In this document: positions 1 through 7,198 of the stretch, in pieces
Layout: every line of letters starts with the position of its first letter
Position numbering within the stretch: the stretch's first letter is position 1
DNA from: an uncultured Saprospiraceae bacterium
GTDB lineage: Bacteria > Bacteroidota > Bacteroidia > Chitinophagales > Saprospiraceae
Assembly (NCBI GenBank): GCA_938002705.1
Contig: CALLAG010000168.1
Coordinates: 1 to 11,828 of the forward strand
Direction of reading: 5' to 3'
DNA: 11,828 nucleotides
The notes under the pieces: model-generated
The model's input: the letters and a program-made list of their open reading frames with translations, nothing else
Told to the model about the DNA's origin: nothing
Database searches by the model: none
Translations under genes and position numbers: made by a program

Positions 1-279
1 GACGAACTAATTAATGACATCCAAGAGCTCACAGCCTTAGACCATATCATTATCAGCGGTGTCATGGGCATAGGAACATTCACCTCTGATGAAGCGACTA
101 CTAAGCAAGAGTTTGATAATCTTAAGAAATACTTCGATCATCTAAAGTCCGAATTCTTTTCTGGTAACGACAGCTTCACTGAGATTTCTATGGGTATGTC
201 TGGTGATTATCTGACTGCTATAGAGCATGGCTCTACTATGGTGAGGATCGGGAGCTTGTTGTTTGGGCAGAGAGGGTAA
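1..279 (+). CDS. yggS: YggS/PLPBP family PLP-binding homeostasis protein, C-terminal part
   Basis: The frame is open from the first base, so the gene begins before the window; 92 C-terminal residues are visible. The sequence SMGMSGDYLTAIEHGSTMVR followed by IGSLLFG is the conserved C-terminal signature of the YggS/PROSC family, a fold-type III alanine-racemase-like barrel. Members bind pyridoxal 5'-phosphate and buffer its cellular level, with no firmly established catalytic activity. The Ser/Gly-rich stretch and the GSTMVRIG segment form the PLP phosphate-binding region in family structures. The protein is cytosolic. The stop TAA is followed 28 bp later by the stop of a convergent gene; no strong terminator is visible between them. 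The family call is firm; nothing can be said about the N-terminal half or the promoter. Confidence 0.93.
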   Translation, partial: DELINDIQELTALDHIIISGVMGIGTFTSDEATTKQEFDNLKKYFDHLKSEFFSGNDSFTEISMGMSGDYLTAIEHGSTMVRIGSLLFGQRG

Positions 280-307
280 AACTTAAGAGACTTAGCCTTT
301 ATAACTA

Positions 308-1051
308 CTACTTTAACAAATAACTGTCTACCCAATGCGGGACTTCATTGTGATAATAGGTTACTTCAGTTCCTTTAAAAACTTCTAATATAAGTATAGG
401 TTTGTCACCAGAATTATCAAAAATAAAAGTTCTGTAAGTATTTCTAACGGCTGCTTTTAAGTTTTTCATTGATTCATAATACCTACTTTTTATTTTATTT
501 TCTGCAACAGGGTGACCTCCTAACTTTACTCTTTGCTTTACTCTTTCAACATTAATTATTGGGGATTCTGTAGAGATAAAGTATAGGTAGTTTTTATACT
601 TTTCTTGTTCAGACTTAAGCAGGAAATCAATTTTTGACTTATGTGACATTACTGTTTCGAAAGCAAATTTTTTTCCACTATCTAAAAGCTCTCCTCTTAA
701 AATATCTGCTAAAAATGCTGCTTCATAAGAATGAGAATTCTTATCAGGGTTAACAATTCTATTATTGTCCAAATATAAGTCTATAGCATACCCATCTCTA
801 TTAGCCTTCTCAATGATTGAGTGATTCTTAGTTAATTTATTAAACTTACTTTCATTTAATTGAGAGAGACCAAAATCATTCAAATCAATTGCTTGGGTAG
901 TCTTTAATATCTTCTCAATATCATCAGCATTAATATAGTAACCTATGTCATATTTTGAAGCGATTAAATTTAGGATAGTTGATTTACCTGAGCCATTTGG
1001 ACCTCCGAAAATTCTAAGTCGCCTATTTCTTAGATAATGTGGTTTTTCCAC
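308..1051 (-). CDS. Zeta-toxin-like P-loop kinase (COG4185-type), putative toxin
   Basis: A 247-residue P-loop protein. The Walker A motif GPNGSGKST lies at residues 17-25, followed by an INADD segment at 40-44 that resembles the catalytic Asp region of zeta kinases. FAFETVMS (129-136) and RVKLGGHPV...KIKSRY (174-191), which carries Arg174, His180 and Arg190, are typical of the zeta-toxin/COG4185 group. Characterised zeta toxins phosphorylate UDP-N-acetylglucosamine and so block wall synthesis; the substrate here is unknown. The start is GTG, inside the 3' end of the preceding small gene (29-bp overlap), which suggests translational coupling in a two-gene antitoxin-toxin unit. A roughly 90-residue segment separates the nucleotide-binding motifs from FETVMS, longer than in compact zeta proteins. 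No frameshift or missing key motif is seen, so it is probably intact. A housekeeping or phage-defence kinase is the alternative. Confidence 0.8.
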   Translation of the reverse strand: MEKPHYLRNRRLRIFGGPNGSGKSTILNLIASKYDIGYYINADDIEKILKTTQAIDLNDFGLSQLNESKFNKLTKNHSIIEKANRDGYAIDLYLDNNRIVNPDKNSHSYEAAFLADILRGELLDSGKKFAFETVMSHKSKIDFLLKSEQEKYKNYLYFISTESPIINVERVKQRVKLGGHPVAENKIKSRYYESMKNLKAAVRNTYRTFIFDNSGDKPILILEVFKGTEVTYYHNEVPHWVDSYLLK

Positions 1052-1277
1052 CTTTTTTGACTTTTCTTCTGTTATTCTTTACAACGCCTACGACTGATTT
1101 TGCCCCTGTATGGCTTACTTTCACAATTTCCTCACCTTCCATATATGTGACTGGAACTGATCTTTTATGAGAAGCTGCAATTGCTTTTTTCGTAGAAGTC
1201 TTGGCTACATCTTCAATTATGGAGTGATGTTTTCTTGTTTCCTCGAGATAGGTTAAATATTTAGTTTTTGTTGACAT
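1023..1277 (-). CDS. Small basic protein, likely antitoxin partner of the zeta-like kinase
   Basis: An 84-residue protein starting at ATG and lying directly upstream of the zeta-like gene, overlapping it by 29 bp in another frame. The first half is polar and probably helical, with an HHSIIEDVAKTS segment. The middle (about 38-66) reads VPVTYMEGEEIVKVSHTGAK, resembling the small proteins that precede COG4185/zeta-like kinases, where a short beta-hairpin carries a polar 'EGEEIV' turn. The C-terminus is strongly basic (RRKVKKGGKTTLSKK). The antitoxin role is inferred from size, order and overlap, not from a recognised fold; it is not similar to the classical epsilon antitoxin as far as can be judged by eye. 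The basic tail could bind nucleic acid or the acidic face of the toxin. No clear Shine-Dalgarno sequence is present; the leader is AT-rich. Confidence 0.68.
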   Translation of the reverse strand: MSTKTKYLTYLEETRKHHSIIEDVAKTSTKKAIAASHKRSVPVTYMEGEEIVKVSHTGAKSVVGVVKNNRRKVKKGGKTTLSKK

Positions 1278-1332
1278 CTTATAAATTTAACGCATTTCTA
1301 CTAATTTTCGTTCTTTACTAATTGGACAATTC

Positions 1333-1527
1333 TTAGCTTCCAATTTTCATTCTGTAATTTTGCTCAGGAGTCATCACACTAATTTCACTCTTTTTATAGT
1401 CCTTAGTATTTCTGGTTAATATCAAATCAATATTACCATAAGACTCACAAGCATAGTTTTGTAGTGCATCTTCAAAGTCTTGATTTTTTTTCTGACAGCG
1501 CTTTTGTAAGTTCTTGTTTATAGTCAA
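1333..1527 (-). pseudogene. Truncated PIN-domain toxin (VapC-like), C-terminal remnant
   Basis: The reading frame encodes about 50 residues matching the end of PIN-domain ribonuclease toxins: DFEDALQNYACES, then DLILTRNTKDYKKSEISVMTPEQ. The DFED acidic pair and the TRN-KD motif are conserved in the family. Intact relatives are around 130-140 residues and begin with a hydrophobic strand ending in an essential Asp (the DTN motif); that N-terminal part is absent here. The frame has no ATG; its only possible start is TTG at 1527, inside the upstream antitoxin. The remnant is joined to the antitoxin gene at an A8 run (positions 1484-1491 read on the minus strand). An internal deletion removing the antitoxin stop and about two thirds of the toxin is the simplest reading. 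Without the N-terminal catalytic Asp, ribonuclease activity is not expected. Confidence 0.78.
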
Positions 1528-1726
1528 AATCCACAGGTGCTTTAAACGACCCTTTCAATGATTTGACTAATGGAGTCATTTCAATTTCTTCACTTGTCTC
1601 CTCTTCTGTAATTGCTTTCAAATAGTTTTCAATTATATCAGATAAGCTTCTACCTCTTTCCTTTGCATATATTTTTGCTTTTTGGATTACGGATTTTTCA
1701 ATTGTCAATGTTAATTTAGTACTCAT
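1472..1726 (-). CDS. DUF6364-like antitoxin
   Basis: An 84-residue protein opening with MSTKLTLTIEKSVIQKAKIY, then AKERGRSLSDIIENYLKAI: a short beta strand followed by two helices. This ribbon-helix-helix-like N-terminus is typical of DUF6364 antitoxins, which bind their own operator as dimers. The second part (LVKSLKGSF, then DFDYKQELTKALSEK) matches the toxin-wrapping tail of this family. The last residues KSRL and the stop appear to come from sequence beyond a deletion junction, since relatives normally end shortly after the 'EK' position and overlap an intact PIN toxin. The fold-determining part is complete, so it may still be expressed and repress its operator without a functional partner. 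A perfect palindrome sits 22 bp upstream of the ATG. It reads in the same direction as the zeta-like module, so the two may be co-transcribed. Confidence 0.8.
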   Translation of the reverse strand: MSTKLTLTIEKSVIQKAKIYAKERGRSLSDIIENYLKAITEEETSEEIEMTPLVKSLKGSFKAPVDFDYKQELTKALSEKKSRL

Positions 1727-1748
1727 TGCACTTCTTTTTTTATATTAC

Positions 1749-1762
1749 TTTACACGTGTAAA
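1749..1762. promoter_or_regulatory. Perfect 14-bp palindrome, candidate antitoxin operator
   Basis: The sequence TTTACACGTGTAAA is a perfect dyad located 22 bp upstream of the DUF6364-like antitoxin ATG. Its position in the promoter region and the ribbon-helix-helix-like N-terminus of the antitoxin make autoregulatory binding plausible. This is inference from position and symmetry; no second copy was found in this window. Confidence 0.45.
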
Positions 1763-1939
1763 TATGCAGTAAATTCTAAAGTAGTGCAAATCATATATTT
1801 ACCTCAACAACAATACAAGCTATTGATTATCAACACCTTATACCAACTCATGCTATTCATAAATATAGAGTACCAAAGTAAGGATACCATATAAAATCAG
1901 AGAACTGAAGATTTTTAAGCTCTTATAAACTCAAATTCA

Positions 1940-4186
1940 TCACCCCCTAACAAACTTCTGAACCTCCACCCTATCATCATATCGCAATTCTATCAGATAC
2001 ATACCTGGCAGCAAGTCTCTGACGCTAATCTGAGAATAATCTAAAGACTCAGCTCTTAACACTCTACCGTTGATATCTAATATTCTATACTCTACTTTCT
2101 TATAAGAAGACACCTCTACGTTAAGCACATCACCTGTAGGATTAGGATATACGCGTGAGACTTCGCTTATAACATCGTCTGTAGCAACAGATCCATCATT
2201 GATAACTGTATTATAGAAATTAAGACCACCACGGAAGTTACCTACGAGCATCTCCATCATGCCATCATCATCTACATCTGCCATAGTAGGCACACTCCAT
2301 CTACTTACATCTACGTCTCCAAATGTAGAATCTATTCTTGTGAATGTACCTTCAATATCAGAACCATCATAAGTAAAGTGACTGATAAATCCCTCCTGAG
2401 CACCAATGTAGAAATGCCATGTCTCGTTCTTTTTAATGATGAACGGTGCTGATGCACCTGCTGCTGAAGTCTGCAGCCCTTCGCGAGTCGTCATACCACC
2501 TAGTACAGCGATGTTAGGTGCAGTGAGGATATCACCTACGAACTGTGGATCACCTACCGATCCTATATTCTGAAAGTAATTAACATTACCAGTCATACCA
2601 TCTCGTCCTGCTGTCTTACGCTGACCTACAACGATATCCATGAGTCCATCCTCATTAAGATCTACCATAAACGGTCTCGACTTCTGCCCTACTAAGATAT
2701 CCATATACTGATATATTGGATTTTTAAAATCTACAGGTTGTCCTGGTCCAGCAATATTCTCAAAATAATAGAGATAACCATTCTCCTCACCCATAAGCAT
2801 ATCGTTATCACCATCCCCATCAAGATCTCCTATCGCCGGCGACGGATTACGAGACGTATTAGAGAATGCAGAAAAAGATAAATAATCATCGTCCACTAAG
2901 TCATACTTAGGAGCAGTTAGTGTACCCGTATTCTCAAATAAATATAAAGCCATCTCAGATATCGTACCATCGAATACACCTCCAGAACCTACAAGTATAT
3001 CCATCAACCCATCTGCATTATAATCTATAAATGCTGGTGCAGTGAAGCTGCCTAAATCGACCATATCCTTAACTAAAAAATCTTTCTGCCTTAACTGGAA
3101 TCTATTATTAGCATCACCAGTATTTTTGTAGTACCATACATTCTCGACGTTCTGTACACTTGACACACTATTAGGGGCGACGATCAGATCTTTGAGCCCA
3201 TCAGCATCTATATCTACATTAAACGATCCCAGAAATACAGGCAAATCCGCTGGAGTACCATAAGACGGAAATGATGGATCTACCGAGGTTATCAGATTTG
3301 CTCCATTGGTACCTCCATTCTCTAAGTAGGCTAATGTGTTACTCACAAGATCTCCTAATACAAGCTCAAGGTCCCCATCATCATCATTATCAAAAGCCAT
3401 GACTGTAGATCCCGCATGGAGTTTCTCATCTACTTCTTCTTCCGTCTGTAAGCCTTGGGCACATAGGCCATTACTGCTTAGGATAATATCAGCTGATACA
3501 CCACTTTCCTTAAATTTTCCAAAACAAAAATCTCCGTACTCGTATTCTGATTCTGTGACGGGAAGGTTATTTTCTACTTGTAGATTTCTATATAATACGA
3601 CATATGCTCCGCCTGGATCAAATGACAATATATCCAAGTCTCCATCACCATCTGCATCAATTACCTCAGGTATATCAGTGAAGGTTGTGTATACATTAGT
3701 CCATCCATTACCATCATTAATATATATCAAATCCAGATCTCTGTCTGGACCTCCTACTCTTTTAGATTCGAAACTCCATTTATTATTATCATAGCTGCCT
3801 TTGTGTAATTGTAGTCCTGATACTCCTTGAGAAGGATTAGAGTAAAAGTCTAACACGCCATCCCTATCATAATCTCTGACAAGAGCCCAATTTTCCATAT
3901 TAGGAAAACTACAGTTGTACTCATCAGTATAAGTATACCCCTCAGTCCCATCTGACCCATCATGGAGAAATGTCATAGCGATACCTGCTCTATCATAGAC
4001 GAATAGATCCTGTATCCCATCTCCATTAAAATCTCCTCCAGAGAACTGCGGTGCCGTCATACCTCCTACAAATGGAGACTTTAATTCTATGCCATCGACA
4101 GTTACCTGACAGTCAAAGGGCTCTAATTTCTGACCAGAAAGTGATGCACCGAAACTAATTGCGATAAGAAATAATGGGATCTTCAT
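1940..4186 (-). CDS. Secreted FG-GAP/VCBS-repeat protein with T9SS type A sorting domain
   Basis: A 748-residue exported protein. Residues 1-18 form a Sec signal peptide (hydrophobic core LFLIAISFGASL, likely cleavage just before Gln19). The body carries at least nine calcium-binding beta-propeller loops of the DxDxDGxxD type. Clear ones are DFNGDGIQD (52-60), DYDRDGVLD (105-113), DADGDGDLD (177-185), DNDDDGDLE (266-274), DIDADGLKD (325-333), DYNADGLMD (388-396), DLDGDGDND (454-462), DLNEDGLMD (509-517) and DVDDDGMME (637-645), usually followed by a hydrophobic strand. Residues 680-748 are a Por-secretion-system tail: YPNPTGDVLNV, ILDINGRVL and LPGMYLIEL. The protein should cross the outer membrane by type IX secretion and be released or anchored at the surface. 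Such propellers often mediate adhesion or carbohydrate contact; the ligand is unknown. It is a single gene, divergent from the TonB-like gene. Confidence 0.93.
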   Translation of the reverse strand: MKIPLFLIAISFGASLSGQKLEPFDCQVTVDGIELKSPFVGGMTAPQFSGGDFNGDGIQDLFVYDRAGIAMTFLHDGSDGTEGYTYTDEYNCSFPNMENWALVRDYDRDGVLDFYSNPSQGVSGLQLHKGSYDNNKWSFESKRVGGPDRDLDLIYINDGNGWTNVYTTFTDIPEVIDADGDGDLDILSFDPGGAYVVLYRNLQVENNLPVTESEYEYGDFCFGKFKESGVSADIILSSNGLCAQGLQTEEEVDEKLHAGSTVMAFDNDDDGDLELVLGDLVSNTLAYLENGGTNGANLITSVDPSFPSYGTPADLPVFLGSFNVDIDADGLKDLIVAPNSVSSVQNVENVWYYKNTGDANNRFQLRQKDFLVKDMVDLGSFTAPAFIDYNADGLMDILVGSGGVFDGTISEMALYLFENTGTLTAPKYDLVDDDYLSFSAFSNTSRNPSPAIGDLDGDGDNDMLMGEENGYLYYFENIAGPGQPVDFKNPIYQYMDILVGQKSRPFMVDLNEDGLMDIVVGQRKTAGRDGMTGNVNYFQNIGSVGDPQFVGDILTAPNIAVLGGMTTREGLQTSAAGASAPFIIKKNETWHFYIGAQEGFISHFTYDGSDIEGTFTRIDSTFGDVDVSRWSVPTMADVDDDGMMEMLVGNFRGGLNFYNTVINDGSVATDDVISEVSRVYPNPTGDVLNVEVSSYKKVEYRILDINGRVLRAESLDYSQISVRDLLPGMYLIELRYDDRVEVQKFVRG

Positions 4187-4507
4187 AAAAAAGCTATTTT
4201 GATGAAATTAGTAGAAAAACATATCAAAATTAATTATATATGTAACTTAGTGTGTAATAAACGAGGAATAAGCGTCCTACAACTACATAAGGTCAAATAT
4301 CTGTCAATCTTAACAAAAATGAGAGTGTTAATGTTGATGGTGAAGACTTTTAGTAAAGAAAGCCGATATTGGCATATCTATTGAATATTATAAAAGAATA
4401 GGACGAAACGGCTGATAATTAGGTTATTTTATCAAATAATTTGAAATTTTAAAGCCTTTATAACAGTTTTATATCTACATAAAAGCGTCTTACAATAAAC
4501 CACATTT
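4187..4507. other. Divergent intergenic region between T9SS protein and TonB-like genes
   Basis: This 321-bp AT-rich spacer separates two divergent genes and should contain both promoters. On the minus strand a good Bacteroidota -7 match is visible (see the separate entry). No convincing promoter was found for the rightward gene. A 61-codon open frame (4199-4384) lacks any family feature and is not taken as a gene. No repeat, RNA or hairpin stands out. Confidence 0.6.
4225..4232 (-). promoter_or_regulatory. Candidate -7 element TAATTTTG for the T9SS repeat protein
   Basis: Read on the minus strand, 4232 to 4225 is TAATTTTG, a full match to the Bacteroidota sigma-ABfr -7 consensus TAnnTTTG. 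It lies about 38 bp upstream of the ATG, giving an expected leader of roughly 30 nt. No TTTG-type -33 box is found at the usual spacing, so support is partial. Confidence 0.4.
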
Positions 4508-5551
4508 ATGACTAACGAATTCTTACTTAACGAAGCAGCGACAGAAAGAGCTCACAAAAGAAAAGCCAATACAATCTCATTTGTATTTCATATAAGCCTA
4601 CTGCTTATAGCTTTTTTTGCTACTTGTGATCCTGGTAAAGCCATAGATAAACAATATGCTGTTGCCCTTAACTTTGAGGAGATCATACCGCCGAAGTTAG
4701 AAGAATTTAAAGAAGCATCTAATAGTAACAAAGGTCGAGAGGCTGAAGGTGCTCCTCGTAAGAATGCAGATAAGGTAGCCGAAATAAAAGATCAACAAAC
4801 AAAGACTGTAGAGACTAAAAGGCCAGAAGTAAAATTACCTAAGCCTACTCCTGCACCTCCTACACCTACTGATCCTGTGATATCTGAGACGACAATAGAA
4901 GATGATACAGAGATAACGGCAGCAGAAGAAGAAATAGAAATAGACAACCCTGAGCCTGAGCCCATTCCAGTACCAACTCCTGAGCCAGAGGTCGTTAAGC
5001 CTACTCCTGAGCCGATACCGGAGCAAGCTAAGGAATCTGTCAAAACTAAAATAGGTAAGATCCTCGATGTCATCAAAGCAGGAGGAAGCGATAACCAAGG
5101 TAATCCTGATGGTGATCCGTCAAGATCAGATGGCAAAGACGGCAGTGGCGAAGGTAAGAAAGGCGGTGGCGCAGGAAGAGATGAGTCAGGCAATGACGGT
5201 GATAGTGGATCCGGAACAGGTGGCGCAGGCGTCGGAGAATATGATGGATCTGGTAATGGGGTTTTTGGTAGAAGAGTTATCTATAGAAACATTGCTGAAA
5301 TATTAAGAGTAGGCTTTCAGAATCAAGAAGGTAAAAGAATAGTCGCAAAATTCTGTGTCAATAGAGCTGGCATCGTAACTTATGCAGAATTATTGGACAT
5401 GGAGACAACTGCAATTATTCCAGCAGGCAAAGATAAAGCTGTACTAAAAGGATTCTATGGATATAAAGTAGAACCGGACCCTAAAGCTCCTTCAGAGCAG
5501 TGTGGGAAATTAGCAGTACTTCTCGACAATATAAACGCTTTCGGCCAGTAG
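4508..5551 (+). CDS. TonB-like energy transducer / envelope-spanning protein
   Basis: A 347-residue protein with TonB architecture. There is a short cytoplasmic N-terminus (RAHKRKAN), one membrane helix at about 22-39 and then a periplasmic linker. The linker has a Lys/Glu segment, a Pro-Glu/Pro-Thr-rich stretch (about 106-172) and a very Gly/Asp/Ser-rich stretch (about 191-253). The C-terminal 95 residues (GRRVIYRN, then GKRIVAKFCVNRAGIVTYAE) resemble the TonB C-terminal fold of Bacteroidota transducers, in which a 'VVKxCVDRxGxV' strand is conserved. TonB proteins use the proton motive force, via ExbB/ExbD, to drive outer-membrane SusC-like transporters. Here no exbB or exbD lies next to the gene, which is unusual. 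The C-terminus (CGKLAVLLDNINAF) departs from standard TonB, so a TolA-like or structural envelope role is possible. The start ATG is the first in frame. Confidence 0.75.
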   Translation: MTNEFLLNEAATERAHKRKANTISFVFHISLLLIAFFATCDPGKAIDKQYAVALNFEEIIPPKLEEFKEASNSNKGREAEGAPRKNADKVAEIKDQQTKTVETKRPEVKLPKPTPAPPTPTDPVISETTIEDDTEITAAEEEIEIDNPEPEPIPVPTPEPEVVKPTPEPIPEQAKESVKTKIGKILDVIKAGGSDNQGNPDGDPSRSDGKDGSGEGKKGGGAGRDESGNDGDSGSGTGGAGVGEYDGSGNGVFGRRVIYRNIAEILRVGFQNQEGKRIVAKFCVNRAGIVTYAELLDMETTAIIPAGKDKAVLKGFYGYKVEPDPKAPSEQCGKLAVLLDNINAFGQ

Positions 5552-5669
5552 ACTATAAATTATTAAATACAGAGTAGGATTTTTTACTGATGTTAAAAGT
5601 CGGCGCTCGCAACTTATAGTTTTCATTGTCTATTAATAGTACACATAAGCCGATAGTCACATAAATTAT

Positions 5670-5723
5670 AATAAGCTTCCTATCTTAGCAGCTCAATAAA
5701 TTGCCTAAGATTGGAAGCTTATT
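5670..5723 (+). promoter_or_regulatory. Large hairpin covering the xseA start codon
   Basis: Positions 5670-5688 and 5705-5723 form an inverted repeat: 18 of 19 positions pair (one T-T mismatch at 5681/5712) around a 16-nt loop. The core arms read AAGCTTCCTATCTTAG and CTAAGATTGGAAGCTT. The TTG start codon of xseA (5711-5713) lies within the descending arm, so the folded mRNA would bury the initiation site. Either a translational switch for xseA or a barrier to transcription from upstream is possible; there is no U-tract after the stem, which argues against a simple terminator. It could also be a DNA operator. Confidence 0.6.
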
Positions 5724-6937
5724 CATTATTAGAAGTTAATCAGTATATCAAGCGAGTCCTCGCTCTTAACTTCGAGGAACCCATATGGGTAGAGTGTGAG
5801 CTCAATTCTGTATCCAATTCCAGAGGTAATCTCTACCTCGATCTTATAGAAAAAGACGAATCTTCAGACGACGTCGTAGCTAAAGCATCCGCTACGATAT
5901 GGTATCGCCAATTCCTATTTATAAAAAAGAAACTCAAAGAACTCACCGACTCCATACTGAGCCCCGGTGTCAAGGTCAAACTCAAAGGCAATATCGTCTT
6001 CAGCGAACGCTATGGCCTGAGCTTCAATGTTATAGATATCGATCCGGCTTTTACTTTCGGGCAGTTCGAGATGAACAGACAGAAGGTCATCGATAAGCTC
6101 AAGAGTAAAGACCTTATAGAAGTCAATGCGTCAGTACCGCTCCCGAGTGTAATACAGAATATCGCTGTTATCTCCTCTGAGACTGCTGCAGGATATCAAG
6201 ATTTTGTCAGTCAACTATCCGAAAATGCTTATGGTTATGATTTCAATATCAAACTCTATGCTGCGGCGATGCAGGGCCAGAAGACGGAGAGAGAAGTTGT
6301 CGCTGCCATCCAAGCTGCCAAAAAAGACGACAATCATATCATCGCCATCATAAGAGGAGGTGGCTCTAAGTTGGATCTATCGGGATTTGATAATTACAAT
6401 ATCGCATTTGAGATAGCAACTTCTCCCCTACCTGTGCTGACAGGTATCGGTCATGATATAGATATGACAGTAAGTGATATCGTCTCTCACACAGTACTTA
6501 AGACGCCTACCGCTGTGGCTGATTATATCATAGATCATAATAGCCAGTTCGAAGGTGAGATACTGCTCATGATGCAGCAGATAGAACACGAGACACAACA
6601 GATACTCGAACTTAAGAATCAGGAACTTATGCTCATGCAAGAGAAGCTATCCAGCATACCCTCTCTTATAGTACAGCAATATCGTCATGATCTTAATACA
6701 GCATATGATAACATACTCTCGCAAGCAGAATATATGATCAAGGATCACAACAGGACATTAGACAACTATACACAGATGCTCGAGATGACTAAACCTAAAA
6801 ATGTTATGAAGCGGGGATTTGCTATGGTCAAAAATGATAAAGCTTATGTCGGAAAAATAAAAGACATCAAAAAGTCCGACAAAGATCTAACGATAGAATT
6901 CTACGATGGAGAAATCCAAGTCACCAAACGTCAATGA
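5711..6937 (+). CDS. xseA: Exodeoxyribonuclease VII large subunit
   Basis: A 408-residue protein, somewhat shorter than the approximately 456-residue E. coli enzyme. Residues 1-110 form the OB-fold DNA-binding domain (SLLEVNQYIKRVL, then IWVECELNSVSNSRGNLYLD). The catalytic core holds IAVISSETAAGYQDF (151-165), IIRGGGSKLDLSGFDN (213-228) and PVLTGIGHDIDMTVSDIV followed by LKTPTAVA (241-270). The family's conserved acidic, Arg and GHxxD residues are all present (Asp164, Arg215, His248, Asp251). A long Gln/Glu-rich coiled coil follows from about 275, where XseB subunits wrap. The complex degrades single-stranded DNA from both ends to short oligonucleotides in the cytosol. The start is TTG: no ATG is in frame upstream of the conserved region, and the frame closes at 5672. 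A 12-bp palindrome (6939-6950) follows the stop directly. Confidence 0.95.
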   Translation: MEAYSLLEVNQYIKRVLALNFEEPIWVECELNSVSNSRGNLYLDLIEKDESSDDVVAKASATIWYRQFLFIKKKLKELTDSILSPGVKVKLKGNIVFSERYGLSFNVIDIDPAFTFGQFEMNRQKVIDKLKSKDLIEVNASVPLPSVIQNIAVISSETAAGYQDFVSQLSENAYGYDFNIKLYAAAMQGQKTEREVVAAIQAAKKDDNHIIAIIRGGGSKLDLSGFDNYNIAFEIATSPLPVLTGIGHDIDMTVSDIVSHTVLKTPTAVADYIIDHNSQFEGEILLMMQQIEHETQQILELKNQELMLMQEKLSSIPSLIVQQYRHDLNTAYDNILSQAEYMIKDHNRTLDNYTQMLEMTKPKNVMKRGFAMVKNDKAYVGKIKDIKKSDKDLTIEFYDGEIQVTKRQ

Positions 6938-6985
6938 CGCAATTAATTGCAACAAAAATTTTGTGATTTAAGAAATTAGAAAAAA

Positions 6986-7177
6986 ATGAAAGCTAAGACA
7001 TTCGATACCGCATATAAAGAACTTCAGAAGATTGTAGACCAATTACAGAATGAAGACGTCAGCATAGACAAGCTTACAACACAGATAAAAAAGGCCACCG
7101 AATTAGTCAAGTTCTGTAAGTCGAAGTTGCGGGTAGTAGAAGATGAGATCGCTTCCGTATCTGAAGAGGATGAATGA
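6986..7177 (+). CDS. xseB: Exodeoxyribonuclease VII small subunit
   Basis: A 63-residue, mostly helical protein: TFDTAYKELQKIVDQLQNED, then SIDKLTTQIKKATELVKFCK and an acidic end. This is the XseB pattern of two antiparallel helices; several copies bind the coiled coil of XseA and are needed for activity. It is a little shorter than the 80-residue E. coli protein, mainly in the C-terminal tail, which is usual in this phylum. It lies 48 bp downstream of xseA in the same direction and is probably co-transcribed. The gap holds a palindrome, GCAATTAATTGC, and an AT-rich leader (AGAAATTAGAAAAAA) but no clear Shine-Dalgarno site. A hairpin follows 4 bp after the stop. Confidence 0.93.
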   Translation: MKAKTFDTAYKELQKIVDQLQNEDVSIDKLTTQIKKATELVKFCKSKLRVVEDEIASVSEEDE

Positions 7178-7181
7178 ACGC

Positions 7182-7198
7182 TTACGCCGAAGGCGTAA
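7182..7198 (+). terminator. Triloop hairpin immediately after xseB
   Basis: TTACGCC-GAA-GGCGTAA forms a perfect 7-bp stem with a 3-nt loop, starting 4 bp after the xseB stop. It lacks a T-run, but the next hairpin follows at once, so the two may act together in ending transcription or protecting the 3' end. It also resembles the triloop hairpins of the downstream repeats. Confidence 0.5.

Noticed and set aside
3336..3794. 152-codon open frame on the plus strand
   Set aside because: Antisense shadow of the FG-GAP repeat gene; Ser/Pro-rich low-complexity translation without domain features.
4199..4384. 61-codon open frame in the divergent intergenic region
   Set aside because: No recognisable features or coding signal, and it overlaps the likely promoter of the leftward gene.
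4792..5193. 133-codon minus-strand frame
   Set aside because: Antisense of the Pro/Gly-rich linker of the TonB-like gene; the repetitive Ser/Gly/Val translation reflects that composition.
6939..6950. GCAATTAATTGC palindrome between xseA and xseB as a regulatory site
   Set aside because: Perfect but short and AT-rich; no further evidence, so mentioned only in the gene entries.
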